A stretch of 64,000 nt of DNA from Streptomyces sp. NBC_00554 (GTDB lineage: Bacteria > Actinomycetota > Actinomycetes > Streptomycetales > Streptomycetaceae), in contig NZ_CP107799.1 in NCBI RefSeq assembly GCF_041431135.1, positions 992,001 to 1,056,000 of the forward strand. The letters run 5' to 3'. Each line of letters starts with the position of its first letter. The stretch's first letter is position 1. The notes beneath the pieces are model-generated. The model saw only the letters and a list, made by a program, of their open reading frames with translations. It did not search any database and had not been told where the DNA came from. The translations under genes and the position numbers were made by a program. Below are positions 37,671 to 45,207 of the stretch, in pieces.

Positions 37671-37720
37671 ACAGCCCTTCGCCCCGGACCCTCGAGAGAG
37701 GGTCCGGGGCGAAGGGCTGT
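37671..37720. terminator. Bidirectional terminator, perfect 23-bp stem
   Basis: A 50-nt segment forms a perfect 23-bp stem (left arm 37671-37693 beginning ACAGCCCTTCG; right arm 37698-37720) with a GAGA tetraloop. It lies between the convergent stops of the two paralogous secreted-protein genes, 15 and 39 bp away, and serves both. Confidence 0.95.
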
Positions 37721-37758
37721 CACGTGCGGTTTCCGAAGTCTCCGGAACGGAGGGCCGG

Positions 37759-38247
37759 TCAGATCCTCTTCTCGGACCGGCGCCGCATCCAGAACACCCC
37801 GCCACCGACGGCGGCGGCGGCCACAAGGCCGCCACCGATCGCCATGTCGGTGGGTGTGGCACCGCTGGAGCTGCTGCCGCCGAGACCACCGCGGACACCA
37901 CCGATGACGGTGAAGGCCGCGGGACGGGTCAGGGTGCCCGTCCCGTTGCAGTTGACCGAGATGTCGTACGAGCCGGGGCGCGCGTTCCGGTCGATGGTCG
38001 CCGTCCCGCTCGATGTCTCGTTGCTGCCGGTGATCCGGGAGAGGGTCGCCTGCCGGAAGGCGGGCGAGGTCATGGTGCCGCCGGTGGGGCAGCCGTCGAC
38101 GGTCACGGTCAGTTGACCGCCGCTGGCGATGACGCTGGGCATCGCGACGATGTTGCTCGGGTTGTTCCACGCCGCGGCCATCGGCGCGGCGAGCCCCACC
38201 GCGGCGACCGCGGCGGCACTGACCGCCAGGGCACGAGAAGTACGCAT
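37759..38247 (-). CDS. Small secreted protein with C-terminal membrane anchor (paralogue B)
   Basis: A 162-residue protein with the same plan as the convergent paralogue: signal peptide to AAAWN (~27), a two-Cys core (VDGCPTGG, SVNCNGTG) with matching PSVIASGGQLTV and RPGSYDISVNC segments, a linker VRGGLGGSSSSGATP, a C-terminal helix (MAIGGGLVAAAAVGGGVFWM) and a basic tail RRRSEKRI. GGAGG lies 6 nt before the ATG. The similarity over the core and linker shows that the two arose by duplication. Function unknown; it is anchored outside the membrane. No sortase sorting motif is visible. Confidence 0.85.
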   Translation of the reverse strand: MRTSRALAVSAAAVAAVGLAAPMAAAWNNPSNIVAMPSVIASGGQLTVTVDGCPTGGTMTSPAFRQATLSRITGSNETSSGTATIDRNARPGSYDISVNCNGTGTLTRPAAFTVIGGVRGGLGGSSSSGATPTDMAIGGGLVAAAAVGGGVFWMRRRSEKRI

Positions 38248-38579
38248 GTGATCCTCCGCGGAAGGCGCCCCGGGAACCGTCCCCGGTCGATCGGCGAGAA
38301 AACGCCTCCCAGACAGACCCTCAGATGCCGTGCACAGGGCCGCATTTCGAGAATGGTCCGTCCTGGTGAGAAGACACGCCGAGAGAATTCCACACAATCG
38401 GATATTGCCGCAGGTCACGGACCGTCAGAAAATTCCTGGCCTCGGCAACTCGGATGGCTCACGAAGGGCGTACTCCACCACCCGTTCGCCTTTGCCCCGT
38501 CGCCCGCCGGGCGTGCTGCACTTAGCGTTCTCATATGCGCGACGGACGCGGCGACGGCCGCGTCGAGAGGGGATTGCAA
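38248..38579. other. Divergent gene-free region, 332 bp
   Basis: It holds promoters for the secreted paralogue B (minus) and the sortase (plus). A TAGCGT hexamer matching a TANNNT -10 element lies about 55 bp before the sortase start (near 38523), and the same TAGCGTT word occurs upstream of paralogue A near 37041. No coding frame is supported. Confidence 0.5.
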
Positions 38580-39245
38580 ATGTCTGCGTCCGAGCTGGCC
38601 GAAGAGGAGGAGCGGCGGAAGAAGCGCGCCCCGTGGGGCGTGATAGCGCTTGTTCTGCTGACCGGCCTCGCACTCATTCGGAATGGTTCCGGTGAGTTCG
38701 ACGTGGGCCCGCCGCAGCCCGCTTCGGCGGCGGCGGCCGACAGCAGCCGCGCCCCGGGCGGCACCTTCTCCAATCTGCCGACACCGCTGCCGTACTCGGT
38801 GGCCGACCGGGTCAGGATCCCGGCGATCCGGGTCGACGCTCCGGTCCTGCCGGTGGGCCTGGACATGGACGGGTGGGTCGACGCACCGCCGCCGGACGAC
38901 CCGAATCTCGCGGGCTGGTTCACCGGCGCGGTCTCACCCGGCGAGAAGGGCACGGCCGTGATCGACGGCCATGTGGACAACATGCGCGGACCCGCCGTCT
39001 TCTACGGGCTCGGGGCGCTCAAAAAGGGAAACCGGATCGAGGTGCAGCGCAAGGACGGGAAGACCGCCGTATTCGAGATCTACGGCATCGAGGTCTTCGA
39101 GAAGAACAACTTCCCCGGGGACCGCGTCTACGGCAGCAAGGGAGCCCCCGAATTGCGGGTCATCACCTGCGGGGGCGGTTTCTCCAAGCAGCACGGCTAC
39201 GACGGGAACGTCGTCGTGTTCGCCCGCCTGGCCGAGGTTCGCTGA
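38580..39245 (+). CDS. Class F sortase
   Basis: A 221-residue membrane-anchored transpeptidase. The short cytoplasmic N-terminus (ELAEEEERRKKRAPWG) precedes one helix (VIALVLLTGLALI), an extracellular linker and the sortase barrel (~65-221). Catalytic residues of the family are seen: His in IDGHVDN, Cys in VITCGGG and Arg in VFARLAEVR. Class F is assigned by the actinobacterial DUF5/class-F type motifs (RVRIPAIRVDAPV, WFTGAVSPGEKGTAV). The ATG at 38580 has AGGGG 7 nt upstream; an ATG 15 codons earlier lacks one. Class F sortases join surface proteins to the wall or one another; neighbours carry no evident sorting signal. Confidence 0.9.
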   Translation: MSASELAEEEERRKKRAPWGVIALVLLTGLALIRNGSGEFDVGPPQPASAAAADSSRAPGGTFSNLPTPLPYSVADRVRIPAIRVDAPVLPVGLDMDGWVDAPPPDDPNLAGWFTGAVSPGEKGTAVIDGHVDNMRGPAVFYGLGALKKGNRIEVQRKDGKTAVFEIYGIEVFEKNNFPGDRVYGSKGAPELRVITCGGGFSKQHGYDGNVVVFARLAEVR

Positions 39246-39261
39246 GCGCTCCCCGGCCGGG

Positions 39262-39275
39262 CGGGCGAAAGCCCG
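39262..39275. terminator. GNRA-loop hairpin between convergent genes
   Basis: CGGGC-GAAA-GCCCG lies in the 36-bp gap between the sortase and deacetylase stops and can end transcription from both sides. Confidence 0.55.
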
Positions 39276-39281
39276 AGAGAT

Positions 39282-40127
39282 CTATGCGAACTGCCGTCGC
39301 GGGACGGTGATGTGGTAGCCGGAATCCAGCAGTTGCGGCAGATAGGTGCGCAGCGCCCGTACGCTCTGCGAGCGGTCGCCGCCCGCGTCGTGGGACAGCA
39401 CCACGACGCCCGGAGCGGCACCGTCCTCGACCCGGTTGACGATGGTGCGGGTGCCCGGGGACGTCCAGTCGAGCGTGTCGACCGTCCAGGCCAGCGGTTC
39501 CATCCCCAGTTCGGCGCCGAGTTGGAAGGCCGCCCGGTTCCAGGCCCCGTAGGGCGCGCGGAACCAGCCGGGCGGCTCACCGAAGGCGTCGTCGATGACC
39601 TCGCAGGTGCGCTCCATCTCGGAGTGGATCGCCGAACGCGAGAGCTTGGTCAGCAGCGGATGGGACCAGGTGTGGTTGCCGACGGTGTGTCCGTCGTCGG
39701 CCATCTCGCGCAGCAGGTCCTTGTTGTCGACGGCCATCTCCCCGCACACGAAGAACATCGCGTGCACGTCGTACTCGCGCAGGGTGCTCAGGATGTCGGG
39801 GGTGTAGCGCGGATCGGGGCCGTCGTCGAAGGTCAGCACCATGCTGCGGCCGCGCCCGGACATGCGCAGGAACGGCTCGTGGCGGACGAGGGTCCGCGCG
39901 GACTCGGTGCGCGGCGGGCCGTATCCAGTCATCGGCTGGAGACGGTAGGAGGAGGGCTTGAGGGCACGGCGTGCCTGTGGGCCCGCGGCGGGCGGGGCAC
40001 TGCGTACCGGGTGTGTGGCCGGTTCGGTGGTGAGGACGTGGGCCGTGCCCGCGGCACCGGCCGCCCCCAGGACGGCGGCACCGGCGATCAACGCCCGGCG
40101 CCGGGTAAGCAGCTGATCCTTTTTCAT
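39282..40127 (-). CDS. Secreted polysaccharide deacetylase (NodB domain, CE4)
   Basis: A 281-residue enzyme with a Tat-type signal (twin arginines in TRRRALIAGAAVLGAAGAAG) and an extracellular NodB domain (~95-280). CE4 motifs are present: TFDDGPDP (catalytic base Asp and metal Asp), HTWSHP (metal His pair), RAPYGAWN, DWTSPG and VVLSHD. It removes N-acetyl groups from chitin, peptidoglycan or other wall glycans, so it probably modifies the cell wall. It is convergent with the sortase gene and divergent from the universal stress protein. Length is normal. Confidence 0.92.
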   Translation of the reverse strand: MKKDQLLTRRRALIAGAAVLGAAGAAGTAHVLTTEPATHPVRSAPPAAGPQARRALKPSSYRLQPMTGYGPPRTESARTLVRHEPFLRMSGRGRSMVLTFDDGPDPRYTPDILSTLREYDVHAMFFVCGEMAVDNKDLLREMADDGHTVGNHTWSHPLLTKLSRSAIHSEMERTCEVIDDAFGEPPGWFRAPYGAWNRAAFQLGAELGMEPLAWTVDTLDWTSPGTRTIVNRVEDGAAPGVVVLSHDAGGDRSQSVRALRTYLPQLLDSGYHITVPRRQFA

Positions 40128-40293
40128 GATTCATCAGTCACCCAGTTGAGGGGCGTCGCAGCTCAGCAACACCGGTGCGGGCCCACGAAAGCACCCACCT
40201 GGACCAAATCGGCGGCGGCACACCAACAGACCCGGGAATTCGAGGTACCCGGCCCGGCCGTGCCCGTGCGCCTCCCGGACCTGGGGGTTCCGA

Positions 40294-40306
40294 TAGCCTC
40301 ACAGCT
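40294..40306 (+). promoter_or_regulatory. Putative leaderless promoter of the universal stress gene
   Basis: TAGCCT (TANNNT type) followed by 7 nt and then the GTG start. The spacing is that of a Streptomyces leaderless promoter; the -35 element is not clear. Confidence 0.4.
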
Positions 40307-40771
40307 GTGACGGAACAGCAGCACTCGCATCAGTTCGAGCGAGGCACGGACGGCCCCAAGGTCATCGTCGTCGGCGTGGACGGCTCCGACTCCTCGATGC
40401 GCGCGGCGTCGTACGCGGGGGGTCTGGCCCGACGGCAGCACGCGCTGCTCGCCATCGTCTATGTCCAGCCGGTGATGGCGGCGGGCGCGGCGCTCGGAGT
40501 GCCGATCGCCGATACGACGGACGAGATCGCCGAGGACCTGGTCGCCCAGATCCGGGACACCGCCGAGAGGCTCAAGGGCATATTCGAGGTGCGCTGGGAG
40601 TTCCACACCTTCCGCGGCGATCCGTACAACGGACTGGTGGCGGCGGCGGACCAGCTCAAGGCGGACGCCGTGGTGGTGGGCGCCTCCGAGCAGGCGGGGC
40701 ACCGGATCATCGGGTCGGTGGCGATCCGGCTGGTCAAGGCGGGGCGCTGGCCGGTCACGGTGGTGCCGTAG
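40307..40771 (+). CDS. Universal stress protein, UspA family
   Basis: A 154-residue single-domain Usp. IVVGVDGSDSS (~21-31) and the C-terminal ATP-binding signature, read as VVVGASEQAGHRIIGSVA (~118-135, G-2X-G-9X-G-like), are present. The GTG at 40307 has no ribosome site; a TAGCCT -10-like hexamer (40294-40299) ends 7 nt before it, so the transcript is probably leaderless. Such proteins bind ATP and help survival under energy or oxygen limitation. It stands alone. Confidence 0.88.
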   Translation: MTEQQHSHQFERGTDGPKVIVVGVDGSDSSMRAASYAGGLARRQHALLAIVYVQPVMAAGAALGVPIADTTDEIAEDLVAQIRDTAERLKGIFEVRWEFHTFRGDPYNGLVAAADQLKADAVVVGASEQAGHRIIGSVAIRLVKAGRWPVTVVP

Positions 40772-40813
40772 CGGGTACGGCACCTCGGACACCGCGGGTC
40801 GGAACGGGCGGAG

Positions 40814-41965
40814 CTACTCCCCCATGACGAGGCCGTCCTGGGCCGCCCCGCGGCTGAGGACGACGGAGCGGATCCGGTCGCGTACACCGACGACGTCGGC
40901 CCCCTGTGCCAGGGCGGCGTTGAGGTCGACCACGCGACCGGCGTCGAGGTCGAAGGCCTGCGGGATGAACTCGGCCTTCTTCACCTCCCATCGGGCGCCC
41001 TGGCGCGCGGGAGGGGCGAAGGTGAAGCGGCCGATGGTGCCTTCGTTGCCCCGCGGATCCCGGACGCCCTGGTAGTTGGACATCTCGCCGGCGATCTGGT
41101 CCCCCATGCCGTAGATGACCCACGTGCCGTTGACCTTCTCGTACGCCTGCGGGACATGGGCGTGCGTGCCGAGGATGAGGTCGATGTCGGGCCGCCCGTT
41201 GGTGCGGGAGGCGGTCAGCTGCTTGCTCAGCGTCAGTTGCCGCTCGTCCGGCTCGTCCTGCCATTCGGTGCCCCAGTGCAGGGATACGACGACCACGTCG
41301 GCGCCTGCCTTCCGGGCGGCCCGGGCGTCCGCGACGATCCGGTCGGGGTCGATGAGGTTGACGGCCCAGGGCTGCCCCTGCGGGAGTGGAATGCCGTTCG
41401 TGTCGTAGGTGTACGCGAGATGCGCGACCTCGGCGCTGCCCGCCCGCATCATCGTGGCGCCGCTCTCGGCCTGGGTACGCGCCGATCCGGCGTGCCGCAC
41501 ACCCGCGCGGTCGAGCGCGTCCAGGGTGCGCTGGATCCCCGCGGCTCCGTCGTCCAGGGTGTGGTTGGAGGCGGTGGAGCAGGCGTCGTACCCGGTCGCG
41601 GCGAGCCCCTCGGCCACCTGCGGCGGGGACTTGAAGGTCGGGTAGCCCGTGTAGTCGCCGTCCGCGCCGTACACGGTCTCCATGTGACAGATCGCCAGAC
41701 CCGCGCCGGACACGACGGGCTCGACGCCCGCGAGCATCGGCCGGAAGTCGTATCCGTTGCCGCCCGCGTCCGCCTGCGCCCGTTCGATGATCGAGGTGTG
41801 CGGCAGTACGTCACCGGAGGCGACGAGGGTGAATCCGCGGGGGTCGGAGGGTGCCGCGGGCCGGCCGCTCGGCCGGGGGGTCGGTGGGTCCTGGGCGGCC
41901 TGACAGCCCGTTACGACGAGTACGGCCGCGAGGGCAAGGGTGGTCTGTCGCCGGCGTGGGGTCAT
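40814..41965 (-). CDS. CapA-family lipoprotein
   Basis: A 383-residue secreted lipoprotein: MTPRRRQTTLALAAVLVVTGC gives the lipobox with Cys21. The mature protein is a CapA/PgsA metallophosphatase-like domain: ASGDVLPHT (~53-61), ICHMETVYG, STASNHTLDDG, VVVSLHWGTEW and LILGTHAHVPQ. These Asp/His/Asn residues are the calcineurin-type metal ligands. CapA proteins take part in poly-gamma-glutamate capsule export, but most homologues have unproven roles. GAGG lies 6 nt before the chosen ATG; a longer frame from 41986 or earlier lacks a site. It is divergent from the ECF sigma gene. Confidence 0.88.
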   Translation of the reverse strand: MTPRRRQTTLALAAVLVVTGCQAAQDPPTPRPSGRPAAPSDPRGFTLVASGDVLPHTSIIERAQADAGGNGYDFRPMLAGVEPVVSGAGLAICHMETVYGADGDYTGYPTFKSPPQVAEGLAATGYDACSTASNHTLDDGAAGIQRTLDALDRAGVRHAGSARTQAESGATMMRAGSAEVAHLAYTYDTNGIPLPQGQPWAVNLIDPDRIVADARAARKAGADVVVVSLHWGTEWQDEPDERQLTLSKQLTASRTNGRPDIDLILGTHAHVPQAYEKVNGTWVIYGMGDQIAGEMSNYQGVRDPRGNEGTIGRFTFAPPARQGARWEVKKAEFIPQAFDLDAGRVVDLNAALAQGADVVGVRDRIRSVVLSRGAAQDGLVMGE

Positions 41966-42226
41966 ACCCAACCTCGTTTTAGTCATATTTACGTATGAAG
42001 TGTCAGAATCCACGTACAGGAGCGGCCAGGAGTCAAGGAGCAACGCAGACCTTCAGCCAGTCCGGCGTTCCAGGACGAGCCCTTCGGGCGAACGCGGGTC
42101 CGGGGGCAGCAGCCCAGAGCCCCGATGAACCGCTCACCGCACCGTTCACCGACGGCTTCGACCGCCCAGCGCACAACCGTGCGCCGACCCTGTCCCCGCG
42201 GAGCGGCACCGGCTGGCATACACGCC

Positions 42227-42775
42227 ATGACGGCCGGAACCACCACCATCACCCGCGGGACGACCGCCGAGCACGAGCTGGCCGCGTTGCAGCGCGATCA
42301 CGGCCGGCCCCTCTTCGCGCTGCTGCTGCGACTCTCCGACGGCGACCGGCAGCGCGCCGAGGATCTGGTGCAGGAGACGTTCGTACGCGCCTGGCAGCAC
42401 CCCGAGGCATTGCGTGCCGACGACTTCGACTCCGTACGGCCCTGGCTGCTCACCGTGGCGCGGCGGCTGGCGATAGACGCGCGGCGGGCCCGTCAGGCGC
42501 GGCCCGCGGAGGTCGGGGACGCGGTGTTGGACAGTGCGCGCGTCTGTGCCGATCACGCCGAACGGTCCGCGGCGATGCTCGATGTGCGGGAGGCTGTGAA
42601 GACACTCACTCCCGAGCACCGTGAAGTCCTGGTGCAGGTGTACTTCCAGGGGGCGAGTGTGGCGGAGGCCGCCGCGGCCCTCGGGATTCCGCCCGGTACG
42701 GTGAAGTCTCGCGCATATTACGCGCTGCGCGCCCTGCGCCGGGTGCTTCCGGGCTATGCGGCCGACCTGCGGTGA
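42227..42775 (+). CDS. ECF RNA polymerase sigma factor
   Basis: A 182-residue extracytoplasmic-function sigma factor. Region 2 is visible as LFALLLRLSDGDRQRAEDLV then QETFVRAWQ (~33-60). Region 4 has LTPEHREVLVQVYFQGASVA and PPGTVKSRAYYALRALRR (~130-175), the helix-turn-helix that reads the -35 box. The start is uncertain: the ATG at 42227 gives a family-like N-terminus but no ribosome site is near, and an upstream ATG at 42125 is open. A zinc-binding anti-sigma gene lies 0.8 kb downstream, with one unknown gene between. The signal it answers is unknown. Confidence 0.88.
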   Translation: MTAGTTTITRGTTAEHELAALQRDHGRPLFALLLRLSDGDRQRAEDLVQETFVRAWQHPEALRADDFDSVRPWLLTVARRLAIDARRARQARPAEVGDAVLDSARVCADHAERSAAMLDVREAVKTLTPEHREVLVQVYFQGASVAEAAAALGIPPGTVKSRAYYALRALRRVLPGYAADLR

Positions 42776-42908
42776 AACCAAAGGTCGAGTCAAGCCTCGG
42801 TAAAGCGCCTGCCGAGGACCATGGTTGAGCAATCTGCTGTCTTCATCCGTGTTCCGGACTGGAGCCCGGGGTCGGGCGACGCGCACGCACCGGAGGAAGG
42901 CGGAAGGG

Positions 42909-43424
42909 ATGCTGCACAGAGGTCAAGAGAGCACGGACGGCACCGGCGGTGGTGAACTCACCGTCCCCATGGCTTGGTTGTACGCCGAGTACATCGCCGA
43001 CGAACTGCTGCGGACCGGCGACCTGATGCCGCCCACATCCTTCGAGTTCCGCGCCGGGCGGGATGCCCTGGCGCTGACCATCTTCCTGTCCGACGCCGGC
43101 GGTGAGCTCTCCGGCATCAGGGTCATCACTCAGTTGGAGACCTGGCTTTCGCTGACGGCGTACGACCAGCCGTGGCGGGACTGGGTGCGCGAGCACATGG
43201 CGCGGCTCGCGGCCAAGGCCGTCGAATCGGGCGCCCCTGACCCGGACTTGGAGCTGGCCTCGGCGGCCTGGCGCTGGCTGGAGGAGACCGAGCTGCTCGC
43301 CCCGGATCTGGACGCCGTGCCTGGTGGCGGGCCGGTCCCGGGCGAGGACGACGGCCCGAAGGTGTGGACGCCTGCCTGGCGGCTGGGACTGCCGCTGGGG
43401 CATCTGGCGATCCATCTCTTCTGA
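42909..43424 (+). CDS. Uncharacterised protein between sigma and anti-sigma genes
   Basis: I do not recognise a named family. The 171-residue protein has no signal peptide or membrane helix. It is acidic, with VPMAWLYAEYIADELLRTGD (~20-40), a short beta region (SFEFRAGRDALALTIFL), a helical middle rich in Trp (QPWRDWVREHMARLAAKA) and a C-terminus of LGLPLGHLAIHLF. An AAGG lies 8 nt before the ATG. Codon use is normal. It lies 133 bp after the ECF sigma and 189 bp before the anti-sigma gene, all on one strand. A partner role in that system is possible from position only. Confidence 0.75.
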   Translation: MLHRGQESTDGTGGGELTVPMAWLYAEYIADELLRTGDLMPPTSFEFRAGRDALALTIFLSDAGGELSGIRVITQLETWLSLTAYDQPWRDWVREHMARLAAKAVESGAPDPDLELASAAWRWLEETELLAPDLDAVPGGGPVPGEDDGPKVWTPAWRLGLPLGHLAIHLF

Positions 43425-43613
43425 CCGTCCGGCCAGGGCGCCAAACTTTTTCCGGCCCGCACCAATCCGCGGGCCCTCTCACTCCGAATGTCCTGGCCGC
43501 TATTCCGAACGGGTCTTGAGTGATTCGGCGGTCCGGTGCGTATCGGTGGGCAACAGCAACACCACCCCACCCCGCACCATCGCCACCATTGTCACGAGGA
43601 TTCGGTAATCGGT

Positions 43614-44276
43614 ATGAGGTCCCTGGAACGGCATCGCGACGTCGGCGCATACGCGCTCGGCGTGCTGAATGAGGCGGACGCCTTCCGCTTCGAGGATCAC
43701 CTCATGGAGTGCCCTCAGTGCGCCGCCCATGTGAGTGAATTCCGGCCTGCGGCACGGCAGTTGATGCTGTACCGCCGGGCCACCCCGCGCTCCGTGCACC
43801 CCTTCGCCGCCCCCGGGCCCAGGCTTCTGGACCGGCTGCTCGGCGAGGTGGCGAACCGGCACCGGGCCGGGCGCAGGCGTTGGCTGTACGCGGTGGCCGC
43901 CTCCGTCGTGTTCGCGGCGGGCGGGCCCGCGATCGCGATCGTGACGGCGGACGGCTCACCGAGCACCCTGATCGCCGCGACCGACACGGAGACCGGCGTC
44001 TGGGCCCAGGTCACGTCCGAGGACCGGGCCTGGGGCAGTGAGGTCGACGTACAGGTCAAGGACCTGGGAGGCCCCCGCGCCTGTCAGCTCGTCGTGATCG
44101 GCAAGGACGGTTCCGAGCAGACGGTGACGAGCTGGATGGCGCAGGGGGACAACAACGGCGAGGCCGCCAGCATGCAGGGCGGCGCCGCGTTGCAGTCCGA
44201 GGAGATCAGCCGGTACGAGGTGCGCACGACGGAGGGCGAGCGCCTCGTGACGCTCAAGCCCGGCACCGGAAGCTGA
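43614..44276 (+). CDS. Membrane-bound zinc anti-sigma factor
   Basis: A 220-residue anti-sigma factor. The N-terminal ZAS domain has H-x3-C-x2-C in FEDHLMECPQCAAH, preceded by the conserved RDVGAYALGVL. A single helix (WLYAVAASVVFAAGGPAIAIV, ~92-112) leads to an extracytoplasmic beta-rich domain with a lone Cys (PRACQLVV). This type holds an ECF sigma at the membrane until a signal releases it. The ATG at 43614 is tentative: the nearest GAGG is 14 nt upstream. The expected partner is the sigma factor at 42227. Confidence 0.88.
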   Translation: MRSLERHRDVGAYALGVLNEADAFRFEDHLMECPQCAAHVSEFRPAARQLMLYRRATPRSVHPFAAPGPRLLDRLLGEVANRHRAGRRRWLYAVAASVVFAAGGPAIAIVTADGSPSTLIAATDTETGVWAQVTSEDRAWGSEVDVQVKDLGGPRACQLVVIGKDGSEQTVTSWMAQGDNNGEAASMQGGAALQSEEISRYEVRTTEGERLVTLKPGTGS

Positions 44277-44299
44277 CGCCAAGTCCGGTCGGCGGACGC

Positions 44300-45160
44300 C
44301 TACTTGAGGAGCTTTGACATCCGCCGGTCCGCGAGCGGCTTCCCGCCCGTCTGGCAGGTCGGGCAGTACTGCAGCGAGGAGTCGCTGAAGGACACCTCCC
44401 GGATGGTGTCGCCGCAGACCGGGCAGGGCTCGCCCGTTCTGCCGTGCACCCGCAGTCCGCTCTTCTTCTCCGCCTTCAGGCGTCCGGCCGCCACTCCGTG
44501 GGAGCGCTCGACGGCCTCGGTGAGCGTGGAGCGCAGCGCCTCGTACAGGCGCCGTGTCTCCTCGGGACTCAGCGTGGCGGCGAGCTTGAAGGGCGACATC
44601 CGGGCGGCGTGCAGGATCTCGTCGCTGTACGCGTTCCCCACGCCCGCGATGAGGCTCTGGTCGCGCAGCGCGCCCTTCAGCTGGCGCCGCTCGCCTTCGA
44701 GCAGTTTGGCGAACCGCACCTCGTCGAAGTCCTCGGCGAGCGGGTCGGGGCCGAGCCGGGCGACGCCGGGGATCTCCGCCGGGTCCCTTACGAGGTACAC
44801 GGCGAGCTTCTTCTGGGTGCCGGCCTCGGTGAGGTCGAAGCCCTCGCCGGTCTCCAGGGCGACGCGCAGTGCGAGCGGGCCCTTGCCGGGGCGGGGCCGG
44901 CCGTCGGGCAGCGTGTCCTTCCACTGCAGCCAGCCCGCGCGGGCCAGGTGCGTCACGAAGTGCAGGCCGTCCGCCTCGATGTCGAGGAACTTGCCGTGCC
45001 GGCGCACGGCCGTGACCTCGCGGCCCTCGAAGGCGGTGACGGGAGGGTCGTACGTCTTCAGGACGCTGATGGCGACGGGCAGCACGCGCACGACCTGACG
45101 GCCGACGAGGTGGTCGGCCAGGAAGTCCTTGAGTGCTTCGACCTCGGGCAGTTCCGGCAT
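44300..45160 (-). CDS. Fpg/Nei-family DNA glycosylase
   Basis: A 286-residue base-excision-repair enzyme with the obligatory N-terminal MPELPEVE (Pro2 as nucleophile, Glu3). A helix-two-turn-helix segment is seen as DQSLIAGVGNAYSDEILHAA (~168-187). The C-terminal zinc finger is CPVCGD ... YCPTCQ (~244-270). It removes oxidised purines or pyrimidines and cuts the backbone. Many streptomycetes have several such paralogues; this one carries GAGVGNAYSDE rather than the mutM-type IGNIYADE in part, so MutM versus Nei cannot be fixed. The gene is convergent with the anti-sigma gene, 23 bp away. Confidence 0.92.
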   Translation of the reverse strand: MPELPEVEALKDFLADHLVGRQVVRVLPVAISVLKTYDPPVTAFEGREVTAVRRHGKFLDIEADGLHFVTHLARAGWLQWKDTLPDGRPRPGKGPLALRVALETGEGFDLTEAGTQKKLAVYLVRDPAEIPGVARLGPDPLAEDFDEVRFAKLLEGERRQLKGALRDQSLIAGVGNAYSDEILHAARMSPFKLAATLSPEETRRLYEALRSTLTEAVERSHGVAAGRLKAEKKSGLRVHGRTGEPCPVCGDTIREVSFSDSSLQYCPTCQTGGKPLADRRMSKLLK

Positions 45161-45207
45161 AGGTCCAGAGTGCCACCAGGTGCCGACGACACGATGTGGA
45201 CCGGTGG

